Part shown: positions 42,843-56,355 of the stretch, one piece after another | Layout of the letters: each line of letters opens with the position of its first letter | How positions within the stretch are numbered: the stretch's first letter is position 1 | DNA from: Serinus canaria | Lineage: Eukaryota > Chordata > Aves > Passeriformes > Fringillidae | Assembly (NCBI RefSeq): GCF_022539315.1 | Contig: NC_066313.1 | Coordinates: 26,697,059-26,761,058, forward strand | Length of the DNA stretch: 64,000 nt | Reading direction: 5' to 3' | The notes under the pieces: model-generated | What the model saw: only the letters and a program-made list of their open reading frames with translations | What the model was told of the DNA's origin: nothing | Database searches by the model: none | Made by a program: the position numbers and the translations under genes

Positions 42843-45800
42843 GCCCGTGACACGGTGGGTGCGTGTCTGGTTCAGACAGAGCCCCTGCTGCCGGGGGGCC
42901 CAGGGCTGCGCTGGCATGGCCTATGTGACCACTGAGCCCTGACCTAGTTTGCCAGGTGCTGTGCTGCCATTGGAAAGGCTTCCCGCTCCTTGCCCGCGGC
43001 CACTGTGTGCTGCGTTGGGGTCAGCTTGCTATCCACTCACATCCACATTATCATGCGTCTGTTACAGAAGATAACTCCACATCTTGCCATCCACATATAT
43101 TGAGTGTATTTGTTTTACTTCTGAAGGCAGTTTTTACCGCTGCCTTTGGGTTTTGCTTTCAGTCCCATCCCTGCTTTTGTGCCCCAACTGGATTTAGTGT
43201 TGTGGACTGCAGGGAGTGTTTCGGAGCTGCTTCATTCAGAAGAATGGCTTCTTTCACTACCTGCCATTACAAGTACAGCTCAGCAACGTTTACTTTTTGT
43301 TAAAGCCAGCACATGTGTCCTGATAGCTAAGAGAAGAAAAGGAAGTGTAAGCCCCAGAAGCTGAAATAATGACATGTAAAAGGCTGATACACAGAAGAAA
43401 AGAACCAGAAAACTGTCATTGCCCATACTCTGAACAGAAGCAACAAATTATAGACTTCGTGGATTAAAAGGTGGCCTGGGAAATAGTAATGCACGGTGAC
43501 AAGAGAGTGAGGTGTTTCCTTGTTGGATGAGATGCAGTAAAGATGCCTGTATCCCTTCAGTCACATCCTGGCAGAACATTCAAAGGGATGAGGTCTTAGA
43601 GCAGCAGCAAGTTTGGATGCTGCTGCACAGAAAGGCAGGAAGCATTCTCTTTTCCCTGTGCGAAACCCACGGCTGCTGCTGCTTCCATTGGGGAAGGTGC
43701 TCCATCGGGCCTCGCCCGGGTGAAACCAGAGAAGGGGTCTGCCAGGAGCCCGCCCGTGGCTGCGTGCCCACCGGCAGCCCCAGCGGTGGCCACCAGCACC
43801 GGCAGTACTGCTGAGGTGTGGTCCCTTTGTCTGTTGGCTTTCTGGCAGCAAATGCAGGAGCCCCCTTTGCAAACTCTGTGTTTTACAGGCAGTCCCTCTG
43901 TGGCAGATCTGTTTTACAGGGAAAACATCTGCAGGGGAGTATGAAGCGGTCGAGGATGGAGTCTGCAAATTGCTGCCCCTTTTATTCTGCCTGTCATATG
44001 TTTTGTTTGCAGATGATCCTCTGGCATCTGGGAGAAACAAGCGAGCAAACACACGCAGCACTCCACTGCCTTGGAGAGGGAGCTCTGGACTCAGAGAATG
44101 GCAGCCCTGAGTCCTTGTGACAGTTCTTTCTACTCGTTTTTTTTCAGGTTTCTGTGCACTTGGGCACCTATTAAGCTGGTCTCCAGCCTGCCTCCTTGGG
44201 AAGATACCTGTTTTTTCCTTCTTTTACCTAGAGAGTAGCTGAAGGGCCAAGTGAGGTTGTGGCAGTTTGAGTTAACATAGAGCTTTGGTTTGCAGTGTAT
44301 GGTCTGTACCACACAATTTGCATGTGATGTATTTAAAGCAACTTTACATCTGTTTAGTAAAACATCAGGAATCCCTAATGCAGAGGACAAACCTAAACTG
44401 CTCCAAGCCTGGCTTTTAATTGGATAAATCTGTGGTTTGGGCACACACTTAGTGGAAATCTGTCACAGTTTGGGTGCTCCTGTCCCCTGGCTGTTCACTA
44501 CTGACCTCCTGCAGTAGATGTTGCTCCTCTCTTGGCTCTGGCAACAGAGCGGATGTGCCTGCTCAGTGCCTGCTGCAGTGGGAAGTCCAGCTTTTCATGG
44601 CACAACAGCTGCAGGAGGAGGGCTGTTCTGACTGCAGTGGCCGTGTACAGACCCTGCTGGAGCATCCCACTTGTCAGGGCCTGCCCGCCCTGCCAGCAGC
44701 CATTTCCTCCTCTCCTCCTGTTCTCCTCAGCCACCATGTCGGGTCCTGTGCCGTGCAGCCTTTCCCGTCTTGCACCTCTCACAGGCAACCAGGGTGAGTG
44801 CTGCAGCCTGGCTGCTGCCCCAGGGAGCAGGAGCCGCATTTCTGCAGGAGCCAGAGTTGCCACCCAGCGTCTGTGAGCTGCAGGCAAGCACAGGAACGGC
44901 ATCGGCGTCCCGGGCAGCGAGCCATGCCAGCCTGCAGGCTCTCAGTTTGATTGCACTCAGGGAACAGGTGTCTCATCCTTTAAGAATACACCAGATTTAA
45001 TTATACCACTTCAAAATGTTCTGTCTTAGGTGAGGATTTGAACATGTCCACATTAGCTGTTTATGGAGGTGTGGCAAGACTGTATTTAATGGATTGATTT
45101 ACACTGGTGACATTGCTAACAGACCAACCACGTTAGGAAAAGCTCCAGCTTTTGCCTTTGACCTTCTCTCTTTCCACAGAAATATTTTAGGCTTTGTGTG
45201 TGAATTTGTTTCCAGCTATCAGGCCTCATTTCCCCATCTGCCTCACAGTTCAGACAAAGCTTCTGAGAAGCCCTGATCTATGGCAAAGCAAGTCCTGTAT
45301 CCCTGCCTTATTCTGAAGCTGCTAGGGACAGCAATGTGATTGATCCCCAAGTGGCAAGTTCAAAGTGCAGGTTTTAGCAAGGAGAAATCTACCAGCAGAG
45401 ATGGAATTAGACAGACTGGGCATTCCCACTGTAAACCATTCAGTTGCTTGTAATTTTTATGATTGGAGCTGAAATATTCTGGCTGTCTGCCTACATCTGA
45501 TTTTTTTTATAATTTTTGTTTTCTTTTTAAATATGGCTTCAGCCTGTACATTAAATCCACTCAGGGAGAAATAAAAAAAGGCAGAGCAAAACATTTTGGA
45601 TTTGAGTGTTAAAGTGTACGTTAAAAAGAACAGACTTTTGCCCAACTGCTTTGGAGGAGGAGGCTGAAACCTATGAAGGAGAGCTGTCCTTACGTCAGAG
45701 CTACACTACTCACTATCCCCATGAAAATCCATGCCAAATTTTGATCAATGATAAGACTTAAAAAAAAAAATCCATTTCACACAAGCTCTGTAGGGACATT

Positions 45801-48800
45801 TGAGATTTTCCCTGTGTAGTTCATCCAAGATCTGCTGTCAACACTGTGTCACAAAGGTGGGATAGGGTTGTGTGAGTGCCAGCCATCTTGTGTAGGGACC
45901 CAGCCGCTGGTGACTGCTCTGGGCCAGGCAGGGGGAAGGAGGAGCAGCTGAGTGAAAGGAGAACAGCAGGTCCCTTGGGGAAGGGAAACATGGAGAATAT
46001 ATGAGGGCCAGGAGGCTTATGAAACTGTCTGTTGTGAGGATAAAGACAGAAGGAGTTACTGGAAAACAAAGGGATGGAAGTGGGAGAAAAGAACCTTGAC
46101 TTGCTGAATAATGTGACTAGATGGAATATTAGAGTACATGGGATTATAAAAGTCAAGAATAATTGCTGTAGTGGAAGCAGGGCCTAGAGAGAGGGAAGAC
46201 TATTTGAAAAAGCAAGCAGCTAGTCTTGGGAGCTGTGGAGAGATCAGCAGTATTGGAGCCAGTGAAACGAGGAGAAAAAGAGGAGCTAAAAATGGTAGGA
46301 GGGGTGTAACAACACTGGATGTGGAGATAGGAAAGAACAAGCTGTGCCAGACTCATTAAGGAGCCAAAGAGCAGGAAGAGCATTCAGATAACCCAACAAG
46401 GAGACCTGAGGCAAGGGGGTGGGCAAGGAGCTGGCCAAACAAGCACTATTGTCCATCTTGTTGAGGGGCACAAGCAAACCTTCAGGTTCCTGCATCTCCT
46501 CATTGTTGAGTTATGATTCAGGAATCCTGGGGCTGGCAGCACTTTTATCCTGAAATCTAAAAGGAGAGAAAGAAAAAGAATAAAAAGACAGAGAGGATTC
46601 TACAACAGTCTCCAAGCTGCCATTCTCCACATGAAAAAAACACAAATCAGTTAGTCCTAAAAAAGATCTGATTCCTTCACCAGCCCATACATGACATCCT
46701 GAGATCATCTTAGGGCCAAAAGAGCATCCCTCCTGGTCCCCACAACCTCATTTGCTCCCTTTCCAGACTCCTTGGTAATGTCACAGAGACTGGACCAAAT
46801 GAATGAGGACTGTCTGTTTTAAAGTCAGTGCCTAACAAATCTTGGCTTTGTTTTTGTTTTTTGGGTTTTTTTTGGGGGGGGGGGAGGTAGAGTGAGCAGA
46901 TCTGATAGAAAGCTCTTTATATATAAAAGAGATAAGGTGCTCCCAGCATCTGTGCTCTACCTTTTCCTAATTCCTATGTGCTCTGCTCACTTCCACTTAA
47001 AGTTTCCATACCTGCCCTTCACACTTGCTTGCTGTCCAGGCTGTAGAGGGTTTCACCAGGGCAGGAGACAGGGACGTCAGATCTGGATGTGGTCCATCCA
47101 AAATTTGTTGAAGGCTGAGTGATTTTTCTCCTTTACCCATCTTTTTCAAAATTTGTTAAGCCATAGAGGGTGAAGTGGGACAGGCTGAGAGTGACTGAGC
47201 CCTATGAGGTGTGCCATTCCCAGAGATTTGTCTGTCTCTACAACAACACCTGGTATGTGTGCTGACAGATGCAGTCACCTAGGCTTGAAGCAGAAACAAG
47301 AATGACATTAAGAAACTTCCCAGAGCAGCACATAGGGACAATGTCAGATGTTAAAGTTGGTCTTAAAGTCTTGTGCTACCGTATTTTTAAAAACAATTCT
47401 TTAGTCAACAGCCAAATATACTCCACCAGATACCCAAAACAAGGACATTGCACCTCACCAACATAGTTTCCAGTTTACCCTGCCCTAGTTGCATGTGCAG
47501 GCAAGTGGAATCTCTCTTTTTGTAATTTGACCCCTTTTATGGATGCTCAAGCTTTTTTCTTCCCCTTTCCCTGTCCCTCCCCTCCCCCCCGCTTCTCTCC
47601 CTCAGAGAAGCTGTGGGAGCAACAAAATATAAGAAAGAGATGCTGACTTTCCTTGACTAGCTTTCTCTTCAAAATTATACCCTGGAAATAATTCCCTAAT
47701 CTGTCTGGGAAAGAAACTTGAGATGGATTTGATGCAGGCTTGGTGCAGGACAAGGAGTATCTATCTCCTGCACCCAGGAGGTACACAAGATCAGCAGTCT
47801 GTAAACTCCAAATGGCTGCAGGTTCACACACAAGCAAGGCCCCATCAGCTTCCAAAAGCATCCATCACTGTGGCATGTGTCCAAGGAGATGAGACAAAAG
47901 GCCATTCTGGACATTTGCTGTGGCATCCAAGCACAGAGCTTGTGCTATGAGGATCCTGTGTTCTTGGTAGGGTCACTGTGCTGTCGATTTCTCAAAATAC
48001 TCCTCTGGTAAAGAGCACAAGCGTCTTCTCCAATAGGTCTCAGAGCCTTTCCCATTTCTTTCAGGCTTTGTTGCAGCCGATGTCTCATAGGCAGCCTTGG
48101 CAATTTGAAACATAAAGCAGGACAACTACCCTCTGCAGCACTCTGCTGCTTCCAGGAGTTTGGCATGGGGAAGAGCTGTCTGTCAGACTCCGAGATCCAC
48201 ACCCACCACCCTGCTCACCCTGACAGGCAGGAAAAGCAGTACAAAACTCTGATCAAACCATCAGTGCTGAGGAAGTTGTTTCTCAGGATCACTAATACCA
48301 CCCTTGTGCTAAACACAAGCCAGTAGGAAACACTTTTCTTTATTAAATTATTTTTTATTTTCTTAAGTTGGTGAAGGCTACCCCCTATAGAGGGCTATGG
48401 AAGTCAACCCAAGGACAGAAACAAAAGTGGTGGAAAAGGCAGGCACAATCAGCTTCATCCTGTGTTTTGGTGTCCTTGGGAAATTTCTCTCCCAGCTGAA
48501 TTACATTTTTGGTGGAGAGTCCCTCAGGTTTTTGCAAGAGTAGTTTTTCTTAGCACTTTCAGATTGCACGTCCAGAAAATGGCATGAGGAAGGACAACAT
48601 GGAGGGAACAGAGAGCACGGGGTCAGGTTGGAAGAAAGTGAAACAGAGAATTGTATCTATGACAGGGCCCTCCAAAGCTTCAAAAATAGCTCGAGTGATG
48701 AGCCTGACCATTTCCCTTTGAAGCACTGATGTCACCCTGCCTGTGGCAATGATCCACTTACCAGACTGACAATATATTGCTACTGGCAGTTACTCTGAAA

Positions 48801-49645
48801 CTAAACTCAATAAATACCATTTCTAAATTAAGTAGCCAGAGAATTTTCCTATTGCTTCTCCTATATTTAATTCTTCCTTGTCCAGTAAGTCACGGTGTAT
48901 CACCCATTGCCATAACTTTCCCTCACCATTTAGGAAACCATATGAATACCAGTGATAGGACTTCAGCATCACACAGTGACAATCTAAATGTGGCATTCTT
49001 ATAGGAAAGCAGAAATTATCCTGTCCTGGTACATAACTACAACCATTAGAAAGTACAAAGTGCAGAATGACAGAATGGCCTGTGCCACTTTTTGTCTGCC
49101 TTACCCCTTTACTTTGTAACTTTCTCAATCACATTACCTCTAAGATGGCCTTTTCCCCTTGATTACAGCTGTGGGCTCTTTCACTCGGTAATAAACTTCA
49201 TCCACCAGATCCACTGATGTTTTTCTCTCACCGTGTTTCTTCCCGAATAGTTCCCCACATCATTTTCCTCCTCTGGAGGCAGGTCCTTTTGGAGCACCAA
49301 GTGTGCTCCTTGGTGGTTCACATTACATTCCAGATGTGCAAATAAGGTGACCTGGTGAAGAAGACAACCTCCACTTCCCAGGCCAACAACAAATGCCTTG
49401 CCACCTTTTGCAATGTGACCCCAAACAAGCTGGCTTGTGGCAGCGCAGATCCTTTTCCTGCCTGCAAATTATCAACAATAATTTTGGCAAGTGCTAATGA
49501 AGCATTGTTACTGCAAAATATCTCCCACACGTTTTCCAGTTGCAGGTCTTCCATAGCATCCTGGGTGCACAGTGGTGCTTTCACCAGCTGTACTGTAGGG
49601 ACTGCTGTCCCTCAGCTGTAGCAGCATGTTTCCCCATCAATACTT

Positions 49646-49691
49646 CTCTCTCTATCTCTCTCTCTCTCTTTTTTTTTTTTTTTTTTTTTTA
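49646..49691. repeat. CT microsatellite followed by poly-T
   Basis: A TCTC repeat about 25 bp long merges into about 22 T residues. Confidence 0.9.
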
Positions 49692-50929
49692 ACCTCCCTG
49701 TTGCCTCTGAACAGGCTGTAACTGGGGACTCAAACACGCTGAAATTATGCAAATCGTCCCACCGGGTTTTTTGTAATGCTAATTATATCAAATGCATGTT
49801 CATCAATGAGAATGTCTAATTCCCCTTGCTCATTATCTAGATGTCGCACACTGATATAGAAGCATCTGAAAAAATTAATCACTTCATAACACAGTATTTG
49901 TGAACCCCTTGCCACCACCTTCACAGCTCCTTCCTTTGCCCCTGGACCCCCAGGTGATACTGGGCACGAGCACATGCACCAAATTGTCCCCAAAATCACC
50001 ACTCTTTTCTCCTTCCTATAGAGGAAGAAAGCCTTATCATGAGGCTTTGGTGTTTGATTCACAGAATTGCTTAGGTCTTGTATTTGTGACTTAAATCAAC
50101 AAGAGTGACATGATGGATATGTGCTATCTAGCCCTCCAGAAAGTGGCATCTGAAGTAGCTCAGAACATACATTTTAGCTACTAAGTTTCCTGCCTATAAA
50201 ATTGTAATAATACCTTATCAGCTAATGGGCCTCTTGAGAATGACGTTGATTCAAATTTATAAAGCCATTGGAAGTGGGGATGGTAAACACTACAGAAAAG
50301 CAGGAGAAGACCAGCAGCCCTGTTTGCAGAATGGAGTTCACAAATGTGTGGTAGACAGTTGATGGATTTGTATACAGCATAGAAAAAAACAAAAATCAGG
50401 GAAAAATGTAAAACGCCACATTTTTTTCTCTCTGTGACTTTTTTTTCCTCTCTTTTTTTCATTTGTCCTGATGCTCTTCCTACATGGCGAACGAAGAAGG
50501 GACTTCGAGAGGAAAACAATCTGTCATTTTGTAACAAAGGACAACCGTGGCACCTATGCACGAGGAATCCGGGAGGGGAAAAGTCAGTCTGGCATTTCTC
50601 GACTCAAAGCGCAGGGCTGCGACACCTTCTGTGGGGCTGTGCTTTTATTTACCGCAGTGCTCCCCAAACGTGTGAGTTCAACGTTTGCCAGGTCCTGATC
50701 AGGTAAAAACCCTCAGGAAGACCCTGACCCGTGCCACGGGCTAGATGACCTCCAGATGTTTTTTTCATTCTGTTCTTAATGCCTTACGGGGATGTTACCA
50801 TCCTGACAACAAAATTAACTCCTTTCCTCCCCTTGCTCCCAGCGAAGAAGCGCTCACACATTTACTTACCCTAGTTTTACAGTTCCTTGCCTTTATTAAC
50901 TTTTTTTTTTCTTTACAAATTACTTTTCT

Positions 50930-51195
50930 TCCAAAAGCTGAGAGGAGCTGCTTTGTCCCGGTGCATCTGGGAGGGGGCCGGTGCTGAGGGAGCGGACGCC
51001 CCGGCCCGTCCCGGAGGCGCCGGGGGCTCCGTGTGCTCGGAGCCTTTCGGGGGTCCCGCCGGTTCGGCCCGAGGCGCCGCAGGGGGCCGCTGTTGGCCGC
51101 GGAGAGCGCGGGGCGGGCGGGGAGCGGGGCGGGAGCGGAGCCTCCTCCGGCCGCCTCAGTACCGCCTCCTTTCCCCTCCCCCCGTCGCCCCCTTT
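50930..51195. promoter_or_regulatory. CpG island without an identified gene
   Basis: A sharp GC- and CpG-rich block in otherwise AT-rich DNA, about 5 kb beyond the LPAR5 3' end and about 8.5 kb from the upstream CHD4 element. T-rich DNA follows on the plus side (51190-51280). It could be the promoter of an unannotated transcript or a distal regulatory island. No coding exon recognised next to it. Confidence 0.55.
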
Positions 51196-52040
51196 TATTT
51201 TTTCTTCCTTCTTTCTTTATTTTTCCCCCTTTTTTTCCCTTTTCCCCCAATTTTTTCTTTTTTATTTTATTTTTTTTCCCACATGGTGTTAGAAAACCTC
51301 TTTTATCATCACCTGGAGGTGAAAAGTTTGGTCCTCTACCTCCACCCCTTGCCCTCCTTGGAAGAAAAGTTCTTCCTTATTCCTTTGTGTTTCAGGGGCT
51401 CAAGTGGAGGGTTGGCTGCCCGTGCTTCAGGGGACAGCGTATGCAGTTCAGGGAGGTTTTACAGCTACCATGGGAGCCTTGTCACTGTCACTGTCTGAAA
51501 CAGGTAAAAGCAGTGACAGCTATGCATGACTTTAGTATTTGCAGACTCCCAGATAACCTCAAACAAAATCACCAGCATAGCAGGTTCTTCAGTGATATTA
51601 CATTATTTCTTCTTATTTTGCTTTGGAGCCCTCACTGATCACGATCTCGCTGCTCAAGATGCTGTGCAAACCAACCAAACAAAAAAACCCAATCCATACC
51701 TAAAGATCTCTCCGAGTGTAAGAGCAGAGACAGTGGAAATGTGGGAAACAATAAGGAAACCCTGAGCCGGTTTTGGTCAGCAGGAAGTACAGCAGCATTG
51801 GCGCAGTGGCAGCCTGGCCTCTACTGAGATGCTGTTAGCACTGCAGAACACACGAGTTTTCAATAAAGGCCTCAAAAGCAACACAGAAAATGTGAAGCTT
51901 TCGCTGCACTCAGCCACAGGATCAAGGACTCTGCTGCTAAAAGGCAAGCAGGGTATGCAAAGTGTAATCCTAGCAAGAACAACTCCGGGAGAGAAAAATA
52001 ATGAAAAAATGCCTCGGATGACAGATCATCATCTATAACA

Positions 52041-52115
52041 CAAGGTCAGGGAACCATACAATTATTTAGATTGGAAGGACCTCTGGAGGACATCCGTTTC
52101 AACTCCCAGCAATAG
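52041..52115 (-). mobile_element. CR1 3'-end fragment, inverted
   Basis: The segment reads as the reverse complement of the CR1 tail: AGATTGGAAGGACCTCTGGA then GGACATCCGTTTCAACTCCC. Short and diverged. Confidence 0.75.
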
Positions 52116-53669
52116 CGGGGGGAGTGGAAGGCAGGGGGTACCTCCCAAGCTCAAAGCAGGCACAGGTGAAGTTGCTCAGGGCATTTGTAATACAAAATAC
52201 ATGTTTTGTTGTAGGGATACATGTAGTGGTGGGAGGCACACAGCCAGTACACAGTGGAAGGAATAAAAACAGTATTAAAAGCAATTTGAAGATAAGGTCT
52301 GGCTTGTTCTGGGACTTCTGAAACATCTTTTCAAGCTGACTCACAGAACTCAGAGGGTTTCCAGAAAGTATAAAATACATTTTAATATTAATAGTCATGA
52401 TTAAAAGTCATAACAATACTTTTATTTATCATCCAAGTAGGGAACCATTTCCAGAAGCATAGGACATATCCATTCTGGAAGTCAAAGGAATTGAAATCCT
52501 AATGTATTTGTCCATTTTTGCAGATACTGTCTGATCCATACAGAATAAGTGTTCTGTGTGCCTTTGCCATCTCTCTGACCTTTCACTTGTTTAGTCTTAC
52601 TTGATCAGGAGACATTTGTTTAATGTTCACATCTGCAAATAGCATGAAGTACAGGGAAGTAGTGAATGGCACCTTTTACCTCTGACATACTTAACAGGAA
52701 TTCAAGAACTGTCACAGTAGGATGTAGAGGGTTGCCTATGCAGGTTGAAAAGACTTTGCCAAGCTTATATTCCCATTTAACTTTCCCTTCTTGAATATCA
52801 TTGCTTCATGTAGCTCCTGTTGTTCTAAACACAAGCTTTCAAGTGGTTTTGTTTTGTATTGTTGGACATCATCATGCCCTAGAACTTTCAGATTTGTTTG
52901 TCTGTGTTTTATACACTGACTAAAAAAGAAGCCATAAAAAAAGCAAGATAAGGGTGAATGACTCATTTCACTAAAAGACAGCACATACATGTGCTATTCC
53001 TTATCACCATGTGATGGAACAAAATACTCCTGAAGCTTACAAAGCAAAAATGCGGAAGCAGAAACTTAGCTAACACCAATTCTCTCTGTCGAACATGAAA
53101 AATATCCCAAATCCCCTCTAGAATCCAAAGCAATTACATTTGACTAGAATCCTCAAAACCAAAACAAAACTAATGCAAGCTGAAAAAGACTGAATACCCA
53201 AAGGACAAAACACAACTATCTATATGTAACAATTAAGCAAAACCTTCAGAACCCCAAAGTCAGGAGTTTTTCTGCTGCGTGTAACATGACCAGCAGCCCT
53301 CTTTACTGTTAAACTGGTTGATGAGATTCATTAGGAGATCAGCTTTGCAGTTATTTATAATTTAGTCAAAATATTTGAGCTAAAATTTCCTCTGCTGGAG
53401 GTGGAATATTTATGAAATGTTCCAGGTAAAAATAGTTTCACTTTTTTCAGGAATAAAGCTACAAGAAAATATCATGTTTTCTGATGTGCTTTTTGAGAAG
53501 TTGCACGCTGTGGAGGATACTGTAACTTCAGCAGAGGAGCGGCCTCTTCCGAAGGAGTGGCATCTGCCAGCTGACATTTCATTCATTCTTGGCAAGCTTG
53601 CCAAGAGAAGGCAGAGCCAGACTCTGCTCGTGGTGGCCCTGAGAAAGCACAACAGCCATGACTTGCAAC

Positions 53670-53825
53670 AGTCCTGGTGAGCATTAGGAAAAGCCTCTCC
53701 CCAGGGCATGTTTCAGCACTGGTGTGAGTACCTCAGCAAGCTGAGGAATCGCCATCCTTGGAGGTGCTCAGAAGACACCTGGACAAGGCTCCGAGAACCT
53801 GAACTGCCTTGGGGTCCCACATTCT
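53670..53825 (+). mobile_element. CR1 LINE fragment
   Basis: Contains AGCATTAGGAAAAGCCTCTC, GAATCGCCATCCTTGGAGGT, GCTCAGAAGACACCTGGACA and GAGAACCTGAACTGCCTTGG, diverged forms of the CR1 3' region. Confidence 0.7.
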
Positions 53826-56184
53826 CTCTGCTCCTGGATTTGGCTGTATGAGCTTGGGGACAGGTCAGAGGCAGTGGAGCTGAGGGCAGGCTCTTCCCTC
53901 TGATGACTTTGGGGAGAATTTCCAGAAAGCTCTGCTGGAGCCTCAGCCAGGACTGACCCCCTGCCCCAGGAGATGCTTTTAGGCTGGTGCCCTTGGCTCC
54001 TGTCTGAGGAGTCTGGCCTGTGCCTGACCATGCAATCTGTGGATCTAGATCTGTGGACAGGCTTCCTGGCTTGACCCAAGACCTGCCCTGTCATGACAGA
54101 CTTGTCAAACAGTCTCTGGACTGTGGCTCACCTTGGTTCCTGCCTCCAGACCCGATCCTGATGCTGACTTGACTTCTTACTTTGACCTTGGACCTGCCTC
54201 ATCACCACAAGCTTGTGTGATGATCTGGATTCTCAGCTGCACTCAGCTATCTGCCTACTCCTGACTTTGTCCCCTTGCTCAGATGATGCTTTCCCTTGCT
54301 GGCTAAGTCTCTTCCTCTGCCTGTGATCTCAGCTCTTATATTCCTTTAGGGAGCTGCCAACTCTCACAGCCCCCAGCAACTTGCTGTGAGCAGGCAGCCT
54401 TGGTAGAGACCTCCAGAGGTCCCTTCCCACACAAATCTTTCTGTGAACTTATAACAGCACTCTAGCCAAGATAAAACAAAAGAAAAAAGTAACTGCTCTG
54501 GGCAGGGAAGAAAATATAATGGTGAAGGCATTGTGTTGATGCTTAGGGGCATGGAGCATTAGACTAGGGAAAGGAGAAAGCACCAGAGGGACAGGGACAA
54601 GGAAAGAGGTCTAGAAAGGATGAAGGTGGTAGAAGGTTTGAAAATGGGCAGCAGTGCATCTGCTGTAATATCACTCCATTATCCCCTAAATCCTAGGACA
54701 AAAGGGTAGCAGGAGAAATGCACACAGCACTATTTCCTCTCCAGCTACAGTGTCACTGTGTCACATTCATGGCAGACCTGAGTCTTTAAAATAGGAATAT
54801 CTACTGCCCTACAAGCCCTCTTCCACCTCTCTCCCTGCATCTCTTGGGTACCATTAAATGTTCTTCATCTGAAAATGGATTCCGAGGCGGCTCTGCTGGT
54901 GATGCATGGGCTGAGCAAGGGGACAGAGCTGGCTCACGCAGGGCGTATCTCTCACAGGCAGGCACAAGGATGTCTCTGCGGAGAGGGTCATCATCTTCTT
55001 GAAGATCTGCTTCTGCAGTCATCTCTCATAAAAGAGAGAGTCTTCAAGGGAGACTGCAAAAATGGATTTAAAACATGGTATCTCCTAACACCAACCCATG
55101 ATGTATTACAATACATTTATTCCCACAGCAGTCATGAGGTAGGAACTTGAAACCAGATTTATTGCTTATTGAGAAGTCTAAAAACTGTAAACCCCAGCAC
55201 TCTGGACTACATTTCTTGTCACTTTTCCTGACCTTTCCTTTAACATTAAGAAAAACAAAACCAAACCGTTGTAATGGACCCACTCCAGAATAGCCTGAGA
55301 CCTGCTAGAAGCCACAGAGAGGCTGTTTTGCAGTGCAATTGGAAAGGCAACCCTTGGCCATCAGCAGGAGTGAAAAACTGGGGCTTCTGGCACTGCCTGT
55401 GTACAGCTGGACCTCACTTCTGGGAAGATTTATAGGGCTTTCACATACAGTGCAGCCTGAAAAACCATGTACAAACAGTGCAAGCGAATACATCTCACTG
55501 CAGCCTCATTCTGTGACATCATTCCTTTTCAACACTAAAAATCACTCAGCTCCAAAATCAATCATCCTCTATAGGGGCCAGCAACAAGAGAGTGCAAAGC
55601 ACTAACATCAGCATGAGCTTCTGACACGATGACAATATTGGCATCCTCTCTTTTTTTCTGGGGCCGTTGGGAATATAGTTTTTAAAAGCATTCTAGTGTT
55701 TCCCAAGCCATTTTGCTTTGGGTAAATGTGTAGCCATTGTGCCACATGTGTGTGTACAGCTGCAGATTTGACATATCTCCTGAAGATTGTTTTGCTAAGG
55801 TCTGTGATTTTCTATATAATTAGAAACCTATTTTCTGCAAGATTACTGAAAACTCAGCTATTCTCCTTGACCTCAACAAAGCTTGCTAAACGCCTCAGTT
55901 TTTTTTGAAAATTAAGATACTCAGCTAGGTGTCCTGTGCTGGACCTATGACTCAGATTGAAACATCTGATCAAAGGTTTTCCTCAGCCACAGCTAGTAAA
56001 TTCACTTTGTCAGCAGTGAGTTCCATATCTGTGTTACTGCCTTGGGCTACAGTACACTCAGGAGCTACTCAGTCAGGATGGACTTGCTACAGGAATTCAT
56101 GCTGGCCAGACCTAGACACACTAAGTCGGTTTCAAATCCTTGTTCCCCACTGTGTTTCCTGTACCAAATGAGTCAGGTATGACC

Positions 56185-56355
56185 ATGTCATGAGGGCACC
56201 TCTGTTTATTCAAAACCACCTTTCATCCTTCAGCTTTGCATCATCACATTCACCCACAGACAGTCTGCTGTGCTCCCTCAAACAGTTTGATGTATCCCAC
56301 AGGCTTGCTGTCGTTATTGCATGTGTGACTCTGCAATGGTATGGCTTTCCCGGGC
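56185..56355 (-). other. LPAR5: LPAR5 3'UTR with AATAAA
   Basis: AATAAA on the minus strand at 56210-56205, about 145 nt after the stop codon, is the first canonical signal. It suggests a short 3'UTR, though longer forms are possible. Confidence 0.55.

Larger units (their letters stand above)
42648..50929. other. Intergenic, no gene supported
   Basis: About 8.3 kb. Apart from simple repeats (T/G run about 46853-46886, CT and T runs 49650-49691) I see no coding exon with splice sites, no RNA gene and no clear transposon. Several moderately long frames lack family resemblance and overlap one another on both strands. Confidence 0.6.
51196..56184. other. Intergenic, orphan CpG island to LPAR5 3' end
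   Basis: About 5 kb with CR1 pieces at 52041-52115 (minus) and 53670-53825 (plus) and a stretch rich in CTGACTTGAC-like words (about 53990-54320). One charged 73-residue frame on the minus strand (54801-55022) is noted as a finding. No gene is supported. Confidence 0.6.

Noticed and set aside
51033..51638. Plus-strand frame of 201 codons at the orphan CpG island
   Set aside because: Low-complexity Pro/Arg then Phe-rich translation of a CpG island followed by a T-rich tract; not protein-like.
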